Origin: an uncultured Eisenbergiella sp.
Lineage (GTDB): Bacteria; Bacillota; Clostridia; Lachnospirales; Lachnospiraceae
Length of the DNA: 9,170 nucleotides
Reading direction: 5' to 3'
NCBI GenBank assembly: GCA_948960675.1
Contig: CARDPF010000116.1
Location: forward strand, 1-9,170
The notes under the pieces: generated by a model
Databases searched by the model: none
What the model saw: the letters and a program-made list of their open reading frames with translations, nothing else
Told to the model about the DNA's origin: nothing
Position numbers and translations under genes: made by a program
Part shown: positions 1 to 6,902 of the stretch, in pieces
Layout of the letters: each line of letters starts with the position of its first letter
Numbering within the stretch: position 1 is the stretch's first letter

Positions 1-1695
1 CGGCGCTACCACCACTGCCATCCGCTCCTGGGATTCGGAAATGGCAAGTTCGGTGCCGTCCAATCCTGCATATTTTTTCGGCACTTTATCCAAATTCACC
101 ACCAGACCGTCCGCCAGTTCCCCGATGGCGACGGACACGCCGCCCGCACCGAAATCATTACATTTTTTGATCAGGCGGGAAACTTCCGGACGCCGAAACA
201 GCCGCTGAATCTTACGTTCCGTGGGCGCATTTCCCTTCTGCACCTCGGCCCCGCAGGTCTCGATGCTCTTCTCGGTATGCACCTTGGAGGAACCGGTCGC
301 CCCGCCACAGCCGTCCCGTCCTGTCCTGCCGCCAAGCAAAATAATCCAATCCCCCGGATCGGAGGTCTCCCGGATCACGTTGCGTCTGGGCGCCGCACCC
401 ATGACCGCGCCGATCTCCATGCGCTTAGCCACATAATCGGGGTGGTAAATCTCCTTGACATACCCTGTGGCAAGGCCAATCTGGTTGCCGTAGGAAGAAT
501 ACCCGCCGGCCGCGCCGCGCACCAGCTTTTTCTGGGACAGCTTGCCCTTTAAGGTATCTGCCACGGGAACGGTGGGATCGGCCGCACCGGTAACGCGCAT
601 CGCCTGATAGACATAGCCCCTGCCGGATAACGGATCGCGGATTGCGCCTCCCAGACAGGTGGCCGCACCGCCGAAGGGCTCAATCTCCGTGGGATGGTTG
701 TGGGTCTCGTTTTTGAAAAATACAAGCCACTCTTCCGTGACGGGCCCATCCCCGTAATCCATCTCCACGGGCACGATAACGGAACAGGCATTGATCTCGT
801 CGGACTGCTCCATGTCCGTAAGCCTGCCCTCCTTTTTGAGCTTGCGCATGGCCATCAGGGCCAAATCCATCAGGCAGACAAACTTATCCGTCCTGCCCTG
901 CAAAACTTCCTCCCGGGTATCCAGATAATTTTGGTAAGCCTTTTCCATGGGCTCCCGGTAATAGCCCTCCCCAAAAGTCACATTTTTGAGTTCCGTGGAA
1001 AACGTGGTATGCCGGCAATGGTCGGACCAATAGGTGTCCAGCACGCGGATTTCCGTCATGGAAGGATCCCGCTTCTCCTGGTCTTTAAAATAGTTTTGGA
1101 TATGGCAAAAATCCCGGAAGGTCATCGCCAGCCCCAAAGAATCATATAATTTCCTTAACTCCTTTTGCAAAAGACCGGTAAAGCCGTCCAGCACCTTTAC
1201 GTCGGCAGGATCCCCAAACACCGTCACCAGGGTGTCGGGCTTTTGGGGATCGGCTTCCCGGGAATCCACCGGATTGATACAATACGCCTTGATTTTATCC
1301 AACTCCTCCCCGGTGAGCCTGCCCACAATCACATAAGTCACCGCCGTCCGGATGACCGGCTCCTCGTCCGCGCGCAAAAACTGAACGCACTGCACCGCAG
1401 AATCCGCCCTCTGGTCAAACTGTCCCGGCAAAAACTCCACGCTGAACATATGCCCGTCCCTGGGAACCTCAATCGTCTCCCTGTACAGCTTGTCCACCGG
1501 AGGCTCCGAGAAAACACAGCTGCAGGCGGTTTCAAACACCTCTTCACTCAAATTCTCCACGTCATAGCGTATCAAAACCCGCACTTGCTCAATGGAACTT
1601 AAATTCAGGTAATTGACCAGTTCCTCCTTGAGCTCCCTTGCCTTTCCCGCAAATTCCTCTTTCTTTTCCACATAGATTCTTTTTACGTTTCCCAT
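1..1695 (-). CDS. purL: Phosphoribosylformylglycinamidine synthase (FGAM synthase), N-terminal 565 residues, cut by window edge
   Basis: This gene encodes the cytosolic purine-synthesis enzyme that converts FGAR, glutamine and ATP to FGAM. The minus-strand frame is open from ATG 1695-1693 to base 1, exactly 565 codons, with no stop, so the C-terminal part lies to the left of the window. Family motifs are clear: SDHCRH at about residues 224-229, the ATP/substrate-binding stretch NETHNHPTEIEPFGG at 329-343, GGRTGRDGCGGAT at 455-467, and ISESQERMAVVVAP at the truncation. The spacing of these motifs fits the large single-chain PurL found in Clostridia (about 1250 residues in that group), with an N-terminal PurS-like part and a C-terminal glutaminase domain expected outside the window. 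A GGGAAGGA ribosome binding site at 1702-1709 supports the start. The TetR gene lies 111 bases upstream on the same strand. Identification is secure; only the missing C-terminus is inferred. Confidence 0.96.
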   Translation of the reverse strand, partial: MGNVKRIYVEKKEEFAGKARELKEELVNYLNLSSIEQVRVLIRYDVENLSEEVFETACSCVFSEPPVDKLYRETIEVPRDGHMFSVEFLPGQFDQRADSAVQCVQFLRADEEPVIRTAVTYVIVGRLTGEELDKIKAYCINPVDSREADPQKPDTLVTVFGDPADVKVLDGFTGLLQKELRKLYDSLGLAMTFRDFCHIQNYFKDQEKRDPSMTEIRVLDTYWSDHCRHTTFSTELKNVTFGEGYYREPMEKAYQNYLDTREEVLQGRTDKFVCLMDLALMAMRKLKKEGRLTDMEQSDEINACSVIVPVEMDYGDGPVTEEWLVFFKNETHNHPTEIEPFGGAATCLGGAIRDPLSGRGYVYQAMRVTGAADPTVPVADTLKGKLSQKKLVRGAAGGYSSYGNQIGLATGYVKEIYHPDYVAKRMEIGAVMGAAPRRNVIRETSDPGDWIILLGGRTGRDGCGGATGSSKVHTEKSIETCGAEVQKGNAPTERKIQRLFRRPEVSRLIKKCNDFGAGGVSVAIGELADGLVVNLDKVPKKYAGLDGTELAISESQERMAVVVAP

Positions 1696-1806
1696 TGCCA
1701 ATCCTTCCCGTCCGCTTTGCCGGACATATGTTATGCGAAAAGCGATAACTGCTTTTGCCGTTTACCGCCCTCTCTCCTGCCCTACATTCCCATAAAACCG
1801 CAGCAT
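1696..1806 (-). other. TetR-purL intergenic gap with two small hairpins
   Basis: This gap holds two short inverted repeats. One pairs GCGAAAAGC (1735-1743) with GCTTTTGC (1751-1758), with one bulged base. The other pairs GTCCG (1710-1714) with CGGAC (1721-1725) around a six-base loop, immediately upstream of the purL ribosome binding site. Neither is followed by a T-run on the minus strand, so neither looks like a standard terminator, and read-through from the TetR gene into purL is possible. I saw no convincing purL promoter or known purine riboswitch here. Confidence 0.3.
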
Positions 1807-2388
1807 CTATTCCGCCACAATTCCGCTCACCAATATCAGCAGTTCCTCATCCACCATATCCTCCGTTACCCCCATGGTATAAGCGCAAATGCGCAGCCCC
1901 TCCAGCACAAACATAATATTGTTTGCCGCCATGGCGGCGTCCACATCGTAAAATTCCCCGCTTGCAATGCCGGTCCCAATCAACTGTGTCAGCGCCCGCA
2001 CCGCCTTGCGGAACCTCCCACGTATGGGATTTTTCTCCCCGATGATTGGATTGGCAAAATAGTATTCATACATCGCCATGGATAAATTGTCCCGACACCG
2101 CAGAATTTCCTTCTTCTGTTCTTTTAAAAATATGAGAAGCACGTCCGCTGCCGTCGCATCCTCCTTAAGCGCGTCGGAAAATACATCGTCCGTCTCCGCC
2201 TCCTCTGCCCCCATCACCGCCAAGAATAACTCTTCCACACTGTTAAAGTACAGATAAAGTCCTCCCCTGCTGATCTGGCACGCCTCCACCACGTCCTTCA
2301 TGGTGACATCCTTGTACCCCTTTTCCATGAAAATGTGCCGGGCAGTCTCGATAATAAACTGCTTTTTCTGCTCCGACTTTTCCCCCAT
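1807..2388 (-). CDS. TetR/AcrR-family transcriptional regulator
   Basis: This 193-residue protein has the TetR layout. The N-terminal DNA-binding region ends in a helix-turn-helix at about residues 29-48, with TMKDVVEACQIS and then RGGLYLYF, the typical recognition-helix ending. It is preceded by ETARHIFMEKGYKDVT. The rest is a variable helical ligand and dimerisation domain that gives no hint of the ligand. I chose ATG 2388-2386 because a purine-rich GGGGAAAGG stretch lies just upstream; an in-frame TTG at 2424 would add 12 basic residues but is a weaker start. The gene is divergent from vanZ and upstream of purL on the same strand. TetR proteins often repress a neighbouring gene or themselves, so vanZ is a possible target, but nothing in the sequence proves it. 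Confidence 0.9.
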   Translation of the reverse strand: MGEKSEQKKQFIIETARHIFMEKGYKDVTMKDVVEACQISRGGLYLYFNSVEELFLAVMGAEEAETDDVFSDALKEDATAADVLLIFLKEQKKEILRCRDNLSMAMYEYYFANPIIGEKNPIRGRFRKAVRALTQLIGTGIASGEFYDVDAAMAANNIMFVLEGLRICAYTMGVTEDMVDEELLILVSGIVAE

Positions 2389-2440
2389 ACCCTTTCCCCT
2401 CTTCCAAAACCTTCTTCCCGCCAAAGCTGCCCTGAGACAA

Positions 2441-2476
2441 CTTCTTTAGACATTCTATCATAAAATACAAAAGAAG
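2441..2476 (-). promoter_or_regulatory. Possible TetR-gene promoter region with flanking inverted repeat
   Basis: On the minus strand a TAGAAT hexamer (2452-2457) could serve as a -10 box about 65 bases upstream of the regulator's ATG. The matching -35 is poor, TGTTCT at 17 bases spacing. The hexamer lies between inverted arms CTTCTTT (2441-2447) and AAAGAAG (2470-2476), which could be a regulator binding site. Both readings are weak, because short A/T-rich arms arise easily by chance. Confidence 0.3.
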
Positions 2477-2509
2477 AACACCTTTCCCTGCATTTTTTCA
2501 ATTTTTGCG

Positions 2510-2661
2510 GTAACAGTTTGGCCATGGGCCCAGGCAATGCGCATAAACTGCGCATTCCGTAAGAACATGATGCAGGTGTGAGGGGCGGTTTTTGCGCAGC
2601 AAAACTCGCATTACCGCCCCGAATCGTTACTATGAGCGGCCCCTGGGCCGTGAATAGTAAC
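2510..2661 (-). repeat. Hairpin-rich intergenic repeat element, divergent copy 1
   Basis: This 152-base stretch begins GTAACAGTT and ends GTGAATAGTAAC, the same two ends as the 6903-7024 copy, and shares the internal GGCGGTTTTTGC segment with it. Strand is given so that the element reads GTTACTATTCACGG from its right end. It contains three stem-loops: ATGCGCA/TGCGCAT (2537-2543 with 2549-2555); GGGGCGGT/ACCGCCCC (2582-2589 with 2613-2620) enclosing TTTTGC/GCAAAA; and GTTACTAT/ATAGTAAC (2626-2633 with 2654-2661) enclosing CGGCCC/GGGCCG. No coding frame is credible. It lies upstream of both divergent promoters, so it is not a leader of either neighbouring mRNA. A MITE-like or REP-like repeat is the best reading, with a structured RNA as alternative. 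Sequence between the shared ends is largely different from the other copies. Confidence 0.6.
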
Positions 2662-2699
2662 GTTCAGAAAGATTTAAAGAGTTCTTAATGGAGTATTGC

Positions 2700-2728
2700 T
2701 TGCACTCGCGGTAAAAATAAGCTATATT
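2700..2728 (+). promoter_or_regulatory. Sigma-A type promoter for vanZ
   Basis: A -35 box TTGCAC (2700-2705) and a -10 box TATATT (2723-2728) are separated by 17 bases, the optimal spacing, and lie about 25 bases before the ribosome binding site of the vanZ gene. Transcription should start near 2735, giving a very short leader. The repeat element at 2510-2661 ends 38 bases upstream of the -35 box. Confidence 0.7.
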
Positions 2729-2752
2729 GGATAAAAGCAAAAGGAGGCCTTG

Positions 2753-3313
2753 ATGAAATATATTTTACTGACTCTCAAAAAAATGCTTCGTTATCTGTTA
2801 AAGCCGCTGTCCTTTCTGCCTGCGCTTTGCATGATGTACCTGATTTTTTCCTTTTCCGCCCAAAACGGCGCGCAGTCCTCCCAGCTTAGCAGTCTTGTCG
2901 GCTCCAAGCTGCTCACCAAGGCCAGCCATATTTTGGATTTGGGGATGGATGCCGCGCAGATTGCCCATTATAGCGCCGCCCTGCAATTTTATATCCGCAA
3001 GCTTGCCCATATTACGGAATATTTTTTGCTGGCGGTTTCCGTGGCATTGCCGCTTTATGTATACCGGCTGCGTGGCTTTTGGCTTCTTTTGGCTGCCGGG
3101 ACATTCTGCGTCGGATTTGCCTGTCTGGACGAGTACCACCAGTCTTTTGTATCCGGACGTTCCGCTTCCCTGCGCGATGTGGGGATCGACAGCATCGGCA
3201 TTTTCGCCGGTATCTATGCCACCCGCATTTTCGGCTTTATCGGCCGCAAAACCATTTTTGCCCCCCTTTCCCTGCAGTCTTACCGGCGCAGGAAAAGAAC
3301 GTCTGATTTTTAA
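2753..3313 (+). CDS. VanZ-family membrane protein
   Basis: This 186-residue protein carries the conserved VanZ-like signatures: FSFSAQNG (32-39) at the end of the first membrane helix, RKLAHITEY (82-90), DEYHQSFVSGR (126-136) and RDVGIDSIG (141-149). About four membrane segments are apparent, near 16-34, 86-104, 108-125 and 144-162, with a basic tail (SYRRRKRTS). VanZ of enterococci gives low-level teicoplanin resistance, and homologues are widespread in Firmicutes envelopes with unclear biochemical roles, so resistance should not be assumed here. ATG 2753 is chosen because AAGGAGG at 2741-2747 is five bases upstream; the in-frame TTG at 2750 is too close to it. The gene forms its own unit, with a promoter at 2700-2728 and a terminator at 3362-3386, and is bracketed by repeat copies in inverted orientation. 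Confidence 0.9.
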   Translation: MKYILLTLKKMLRYLLKPLSFLPALCMMYLIFSFSAQNGAQSSQLSSLVGSKLLTKASHILDLGMDAAQIAHYSAALQFYIRKLAHITEYFLLAVSVALPLYVYRLRGFWLLLAAGTFCVGFACLDEYHQSFVSGRSASLRDVGIDSIGIFAGIYATRIFGFIGRKTIFAPLSLQSYRRRKRTSDF

Positions 3314-3361
3314 CCGCCGTCCTGCCCTCTTACAACAATTTCTGCATGTAGATTTTTTCCG

Positions 3362-3386
3362 CTGCGCCCATGGCGCAGTTTTTTTT
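3362..3386 (+). terminator. Intrinsic terminator of vanZ
   Basis: A perfect seven-base GC-rich stem, CTGCGCC (3362-3368) with GGCGCAG (3372-3378), closes a three-base CAT loop and runs directly into eight T residues (3379-3386). It sits 48 bases after the vanZ stop codon. The T-run merges with the start of a repeat copy (TTACTATTCACGGG from 3385), so the terminator tail and the repeat share bases. Confidence 0.9.
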
Positions 3387-3425
3387 ACTATTCACGGGCA
3401 ATGTCATACCGAAAAGCAACGTTAC
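3385..3425 (+). repeat. Short copy 2 of the TTACTATTCACGGG repeat
   Basis: Twenty-three bases (3385-3407), beginning TTACTATTCACGGGCAATG, match the ends of the copies at 6903-7024 and 9044 almost perfectly. Similarity to the longer copies then stops, and the segment closes with GTTAC at 3421-3425, like the other end of the full elements. It therefore looks like an internally deleted copy of about 41 bases. It lies between the vanZ terminator and the surface-protein operon. The stretch from here to 3513 holds the operon leader; I found no promoter with acceptable spacing in it. Confidence 0.6.
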
Positions 3426-3513
3426 TTTCATACATTTTTCACACAACCAACAAAAATTGAACAAAATTCCCTGCTATCTTAAAAGACACATCAAGAAAAA
3501 GGAGATACAAAAA

Positions 3514-4710
3514 ATGAACGCAAAAACAGCTGTATGCAGCAAACGGTCCCTTCTTTATGCCATCCTCGGCACAGTCTTTGCCATCCTGTTCCTGTTTCTT
3601 TTTCCTGTAAAAACGGCGCAGGCGGCGGGCTTTAGCCTGTACACGGACAGTTCCGGGGTCAGTGTCAAGGCGGGGGAATCCCTGTCCTTCCCCCTTTATG
3701 TATCCGGCCTCTCCCAGCCGGAAAGTGAGATTGATCTCGCCGCAGTCTCCATGCCGGACGGCTTTACCGGCTTTTTTAAACGGAACAATTATGAAGTTTC
3801 CCGGGTACACGCCAGTGCACAAAGCAGCGAGTCCATCGCCGCCTTCCAACTCACCGTTCCCCGTGAAATATCCGAAGGCCGGTACGAAATCGTACTGAAA
3901 GCAACGGACGGAAACGGACAGGAGTCCACGCTTGCCCTGCTTTTACAGATTTCGGAACTGCAATCCGGGGAAAGCAATTTCACGGTGGAATATCCCGACC
4001 AGGAAGGGGTGACAGGAACATCCTTTACTTATTCCACCACCATCGCCAACAATACCCTCACCGACCAGACCTATAGCTTTTCCTATGACGCCCCTGCAGG
4101 CTGGCAGGTAAGCTTTGGTTCCGGCACGGACGGGACGCAGATTTCCAGCGTGGATATCGCATCCGGAAGCAGCCAGGGCATTACCATCACGGCAACTCCC
4201 CCGGAACGGACGCAGGCCGGGGACTATGAGATCAAATGCAGCGCCACCTCTTCCCGGGAAAGTCTGGAGACTGCCCTGCATATTAAAATTCTCGGCACTT
4301 ATGATCTGGAACTTGGCACATCGGACGGCAGACTGAGCCTGGACGCCAACGCCAACCGGGAAAGCACAGTTACCCTGCGTCTGACAAACAGCGGCAACAT
4401 TGACCTTTCCAATGTCAATTTAACCTCCAACGCCCCCACCGGCTGGGAAGTCACCTTTAACGAATCCACCGTGGACGTACTGGAAGCCGGTGCAACCAAG
4501 GAAATCCAGGCAAAAATCAAACCCGGATCCGATGCCCTTACCGGGGACTACTTAACCGTGATCAGCGCTTCCTCCACGGATCAGACCGCCTCTGCGGAAT
4601 TTAGGATCACGGTAAAAACACAGACCTCCTTTGGAATTGTAGCCATCCTTATTATTCTCGCCGTCATAGCCGGACTCTATTATGTAGTCAAAAAATACGG
4701 CAGGAGGTAA
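3514..4710 (+). CDS. Membrane-anchored surface protein with NEW3-like domains (COG1470 type)
   Basis: This 398-residue protein is predicted to be exported and tethered. A signal peptide occupies about residues 1-37, with a basic start, a hydrophobic core (LLYAILGTVFAILFLFLF) and an AQA cleavage site. The extracellular part is beta-rich. Residues 40-150 are Ig-like, and two similar units at about 155-263 and 267-370 each contain a (P)AGWQVSF or PTGWEVTF strand and a GDYEI or GDYLTV strand, as in NEW3-type domains. A single C-terminal helix (about 372-391) ends in KKYGRR. ATG 3514 is supported by AAGGAG at 3499-3504; the upstream in-frame ATG at 3370 would run through the vanZ terminator and a repeat and destroy the signal peptide. 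The ATPase gene starts four bases after its stop. COG1470-type proteins commonly accompany ABC ATPase/permease pairs; the partner role here, perhaps substrate capture, is inferred. Confidence 0.85.
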   Translation: MNAKTAVCSKRSLLYAILGTVFAILFLFLFPVKTAQAAGFSLYTDSSGVSVKAGESLSFPLYVSGLSQPESEIDLAAVSMPDGFTGFFKRNNYEVSRVHASAQSSESIAAFQLTVPREISEGRYEIVLKATDGNGQESTLALLLQISELQSGESNFTVEYPDQEGVTGTSFTYSTTIANNTLTDQTYSFSYDAPAGWQVSFGSGTDGTQISSVDIASGSSQGITITATPPERTQAGDYEIKCSATSSRESLETALHIKILGTYDLELGTSDGRLSLDANANRESTVTLRLTNSGNIDLSNVNLTSNAPTGWEVTFNESTVDVLEAGATKEIQAKIKPGSDALTGDYLTVISASSTDQTASAEFRITVKTQTSFGIVAILIILAVIAGLYYVVKKYGRR

Positions 4711-4714
4711 GGTC

Positions 4715-5716
4715 ATGCAGGAATTGAAAGAAAAAACCAAAGATTATATCATACGCACCTTTGGCCTGACCAAACGATACCACGATACGGTGGCCGTCCA
4801 TGACCTAAACCTGGAAATTAAGCGTGGGGAAGTGTTTGGACTGCTTGGGCCAAACGGCGCCGGTAAGACCACTACCACCCTGATGCTTTTGGGACTGACG
4901 GAGCCTGACAGCGGGCAGGCTGTCATTGACGGCATGGACTGCACCCGCAATTGTCTGGAGGTCAAAAAGAAAGTAGGTTATCTGCCCGACAATGTGGGAT
5001 TTTATCCGGATATGACCGGTCGGCAGAACCTGCGCTTTACCGGCAGGTTAAACGGCCTGTCCGGCGCGTTTTTGGAAGACCGGATCTCTGCCCTTCTGGA
5101 ACGGGTAGGCATGGTGGAAGCCGCAGACAAAAAGACTTGCACCTACTCCCGGGGTATGCGTCAGCGGCTCGGCATCGCGGACGTATTGGTCAAAGATCCA
5201 CAGGTCGTCATCCTGGACGAACCCACGCTGGGCATCGACCCGGAGGGCATGCGGGAACTGATGGCGCTGATCCGCCAGCTGGCGGAGGAGGATGGGCGGA
5301 CGCTGCTGATTTCCTCCCACCAGCTTTATCAGGTGCAGAAAGTGTGCGACCGGATGGGGATTTTTGTGAAAGGCAATCTGGTAGCCTGCGGAACGCTGGA
5401 AGAACTGGGACAGCAGATCGACCGGGACGGCGTCTGCATGCTGGAACTCTCCGTCTATCCGGAAAACGTGCGGCTAAAAACGCTGCTGGAAAAAGCGGAA
5501 GGCATTCTGGGGGTGGAAAAACAAAGCGACCTCTATATCGTCCGTTCCGCCTATGATGTCCGGCGCAAGCTTTCCCGTATCCTTACGGAAAACGGTTATA
5601 CCATTATGCATTTACGGCAGGCCGGAAGCGACTTGGATGAAATTTACCGCAAATACTTTGAAAAGGCAGGTGAGACGGATGCAGACAAAGAGCATAAAAA
5701 AGTATCAGGGGCTTAA
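4715..5716 (+). CDS. ABC transporter ATP-binding protein (CcmA/NatA-like, COG1131)
   Basis: This 333-residue cytosolic ATPase would power the permease encoded just downstream. All nucleotide-binding motifs are intact: Walker A GPNGAGKT (45-52), signature YSRGMRQR (144-151), Walker B VVILDEP (164-170), D-loop LGID and the switch histidine in SSHQ (H202). The Q-loop region reads GYLPDNVGFYP, without the usual glutamine, a variation I believe is seen in this exporter family. Residues from about 225 form a C-terminal extension ending in a charged tail. The ribosome binding site AGGAGG (4702-4707) lies inside the last codons of the upstream surface-protein gene, so translation is probably coupled. 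Its 3' end overlaps the permease gene by 38 bases. The substrate is unknown; export is more likely than import because no periplasmic-type binding lipoprotein is present. Confidence 0.93.
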   Translation: MQELKEKTKDYIIRTFGLTKRYHDTVAVHDLNLEIKRGEVFGLLGPNGAGKTTTTLMLLGLTEPDSGQAVIDGMDCTRNCLEVKKKVGYLPDNVGFYPDMTGRQNLRFTGRLNGLSGAFLEDRISALLERVGMVEAADKKTCTYSRGMRQRLGIADVLVKDPQVVILDEPTLGIDPEGMRELMALIRQLAEEDGRTLLISSHQLYQVQKVCDRMGIFVKGNLVACGTLEELGQQIDRDGVCMLELSVYPENVRLKTLLEKAEGILGVEKQSDLYIVRSAYDVRRKLSRILTENGYTIMHLRQAGSDLDEIYRKYFEKAGETDADKEHKKVSGA

Positions 5717-6641
5717 AGTTTTATGGGAAAAGGAACTCTCGGATTTTATCAACAGCAAACGGATATGGCTGCTTACGCTGTTTGTAGGCATCATGACCGT
5801 CTGCGGACTGTACGGGGCCGTATCCGGAATCGCCGATTCCATCAGTCAGGACAGTTCTTTTCTCTTTTTGAAGCTGTTTACCGCAAGCGCCAACTCCATT
5901 CCCTCCTATCACGCCTTACTGGCGCTGCTTGGCCCCTTTATCGGACTGATCATGGGATTTGACGCCATCAATAACGAGCGGTCGCAGGGAACCCTCAACC
6001 GCCTTGTGTCCCAGCCGATTTACCGGGACAGCATTATCATCGGCAAATTTCTTGCGGGCTGCTTTATCATTGTGACCATGCTGTTTTCCTCCGGCATACT
6101 GGTGGGCGCTGCAGGTTTTTTAAAAACCGGTGTCCTGCCCACTTTGGGGGAAATCGGACGGTTATTGGTATACTTAAGCCTCTCTGCCGTATACGTGGCT
6201 TTCTGGCTGGCCTTATCCATCCTGTTTTCCACCGTGTGCCGCCATGCCGCCACCTCCGCGCTGGCTTCCATTGCGGTCTGGCTGTTTTCCGCCATCTTTA
6301 TCAGCCTGCTGGCAGGTATCATCGCAGATGCACTCTATCCACTGGACGGCTACCAGGCCATGGTGAACACGCTTCCCAACTATAATTGCGAGTTGAACCT
6401 AAACCGCATTTCCCCTTACTATCTGTTCAGCGAGGCGGCTTCCACGATTTTAAATCCCGGCGTGCGCTCCGTCAACGCCGTGACCGTCACCCAGCTGTCC
6501 GGGGCCTTATCCGGTTATCTCTCCCTGGGCCAAAGCATTCTTTTGGTATGGCCCCACCTGACAGCCCTCTGCGCGCTGATGCTTGTTTCCTTCGCCTTCT
6601 CCTACCTCTCCTTCATGCGGCAGGAAATCCGGGCGAACTAA
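5679..6641 (+). CDS. ABC-2 type transporter permease (COG1277, NosY-like)
   Basis: This 320-residue protein has six apparent membrane helices, at about 29-51, 77-96, 122-147, 163-185, 192-214 and 288-313. Between helices 2 and 3 it has the ABC-2 permease hallmark NNERSQGTLNRLVSQP (98-113), followed by IYRDSIIIGKFLAG. ATG 5679 is chosen because AGGTGA (5668-5673) lies five bases upstream and the protein then starts with a normal amphipathic N-terminus (MQTKSIKKYQGLKVLWEKEL). The longer frame from 5553 only reads backwards through the ATPase gene. The 38-base overlap with the ATPase gene implies coupled translation, and the two would form the membrane and motor halves of one exporter, with the surface protein encoded first in the operon. 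The stop codon at 6639-6641 abuts a histidine kinase remnant in the same frame. Confidence 0.9.
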   Translation: MQTKSIKKYQGLKVLWEKELSDFINSKRIWLLTLFVGIMTVCGLYGAVSGIADSISQDSSFLFLKLFTASANSIPSYHALLALLGPFIGLIMGFDAINNERSQGTLNRLVSQPIYRDSIIIGKFLAGCFIIVTMLFSSGILVGAAGFLKTGVLPTLGEIGRLLVYLSLSAVYVAFWLALSILFSTVCRHAATSALASIAVWLFSAIFISLLAGIIADALYPLDGYQAMVNTLPNYNCELNLNRISPYYLFSEAASTILNPGVRSVNAVTVTQLSGALSGYLSLGQSILLVWPHLTALCALMLVSFAFSYLSFMRQEIRAN

Positions 6642-6902
6642 ATACAGACCCAGCTTTCTATCCTGTCTAAACAGCACCAGACAAGCATCCATCTTTCTGC
6701 GAATTTGCCGGGGCAGACGGTTTTCCCCGCCCCTGCCGCTGTGTTTCGGATAGTGGAAAATATTGTTTCCAATGCCCTGCGGTACCGCAAACCGAAGATT
6801 GACCTGAATTTCTCTTACGCACAGCTTTTTCTTACAATCACAGTGACGGATGATGGGAAAGGCTTTTCGGCGCAAGACCGGGCCGAGGCAGTCAATTCCT
6901 TC
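6642..6902 (+). pseudogene. Fragment of a sensor histidine kinase ATPase domain
   Basis: The frame directly after the permease stop encodes 87 residues resembling the start of a HATPase_c domain. The N-box is ENIVSNALRY and the G1 box is TVTDDGKGFSAQD, followed by AVNSF, where kinases usually have a PF(Y/F) stretch. The dimerisation/phosphoacceptor domain and the sensor part are missing on the left, and the G2 box is missing on the right. The coding similarity stops exactly where the repeat element begins (GTAACAGTT at 6903). No ribosome binding site or ATG precedes it; a TTG at 6705 is the only start-like codon. It is almost certainly a remnant, left when a kinase gene was deleted on its 5' side and interrupted on its 3' side. 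Its GC-rich composition matches the NEW3/ABC operon rather than the AT-richer operon to the right. Confidence 0.7.

Noticed and set aside
694..1602. Long plus-strand open frames (694-1149 and 1165-1602)
   Set aside because: They lie antisense to purL, whose frame encodes unmistakable family motifs, and their translations are low-complexity without domain signals.
2389..2424. TTG start at 2424 for the TetR regulator
   Set aside because: It adds a basic stretch not typical of TetR N-termini, and the ATG at 2388 has a better ribosome binding site.
3457..3480. TTGAAC (3457) and TATCTT (3475) as promoter of the surface-protein operon
   Set aside because: The spacing is only 12 bases, too short for a sigma-A promoter.
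2895..3482. Plus-strand open frame overlapping vanZ in another frame
   Set aside because: VanZ motifs lie in the 2753 frame, and the alternative crosses the vanZ terminator and has no recognisable features.
3370..3513. Upstream ATG at 3370 for the NEW3-like surface protein
   Set aside because: It would translate through the vanZ terminator and a repeat copy, lacks a ribosome binding site, and would place about 48 residues before a clear signal peptide.
4951..5556. 201-codon open frame inside the plus-strand ATPase gene
   Set aside because: It is a frame-shifted shadow, rich in Gly, Arg and Pro, of a GC-rich gene whose true frame has all the ABC motifs.
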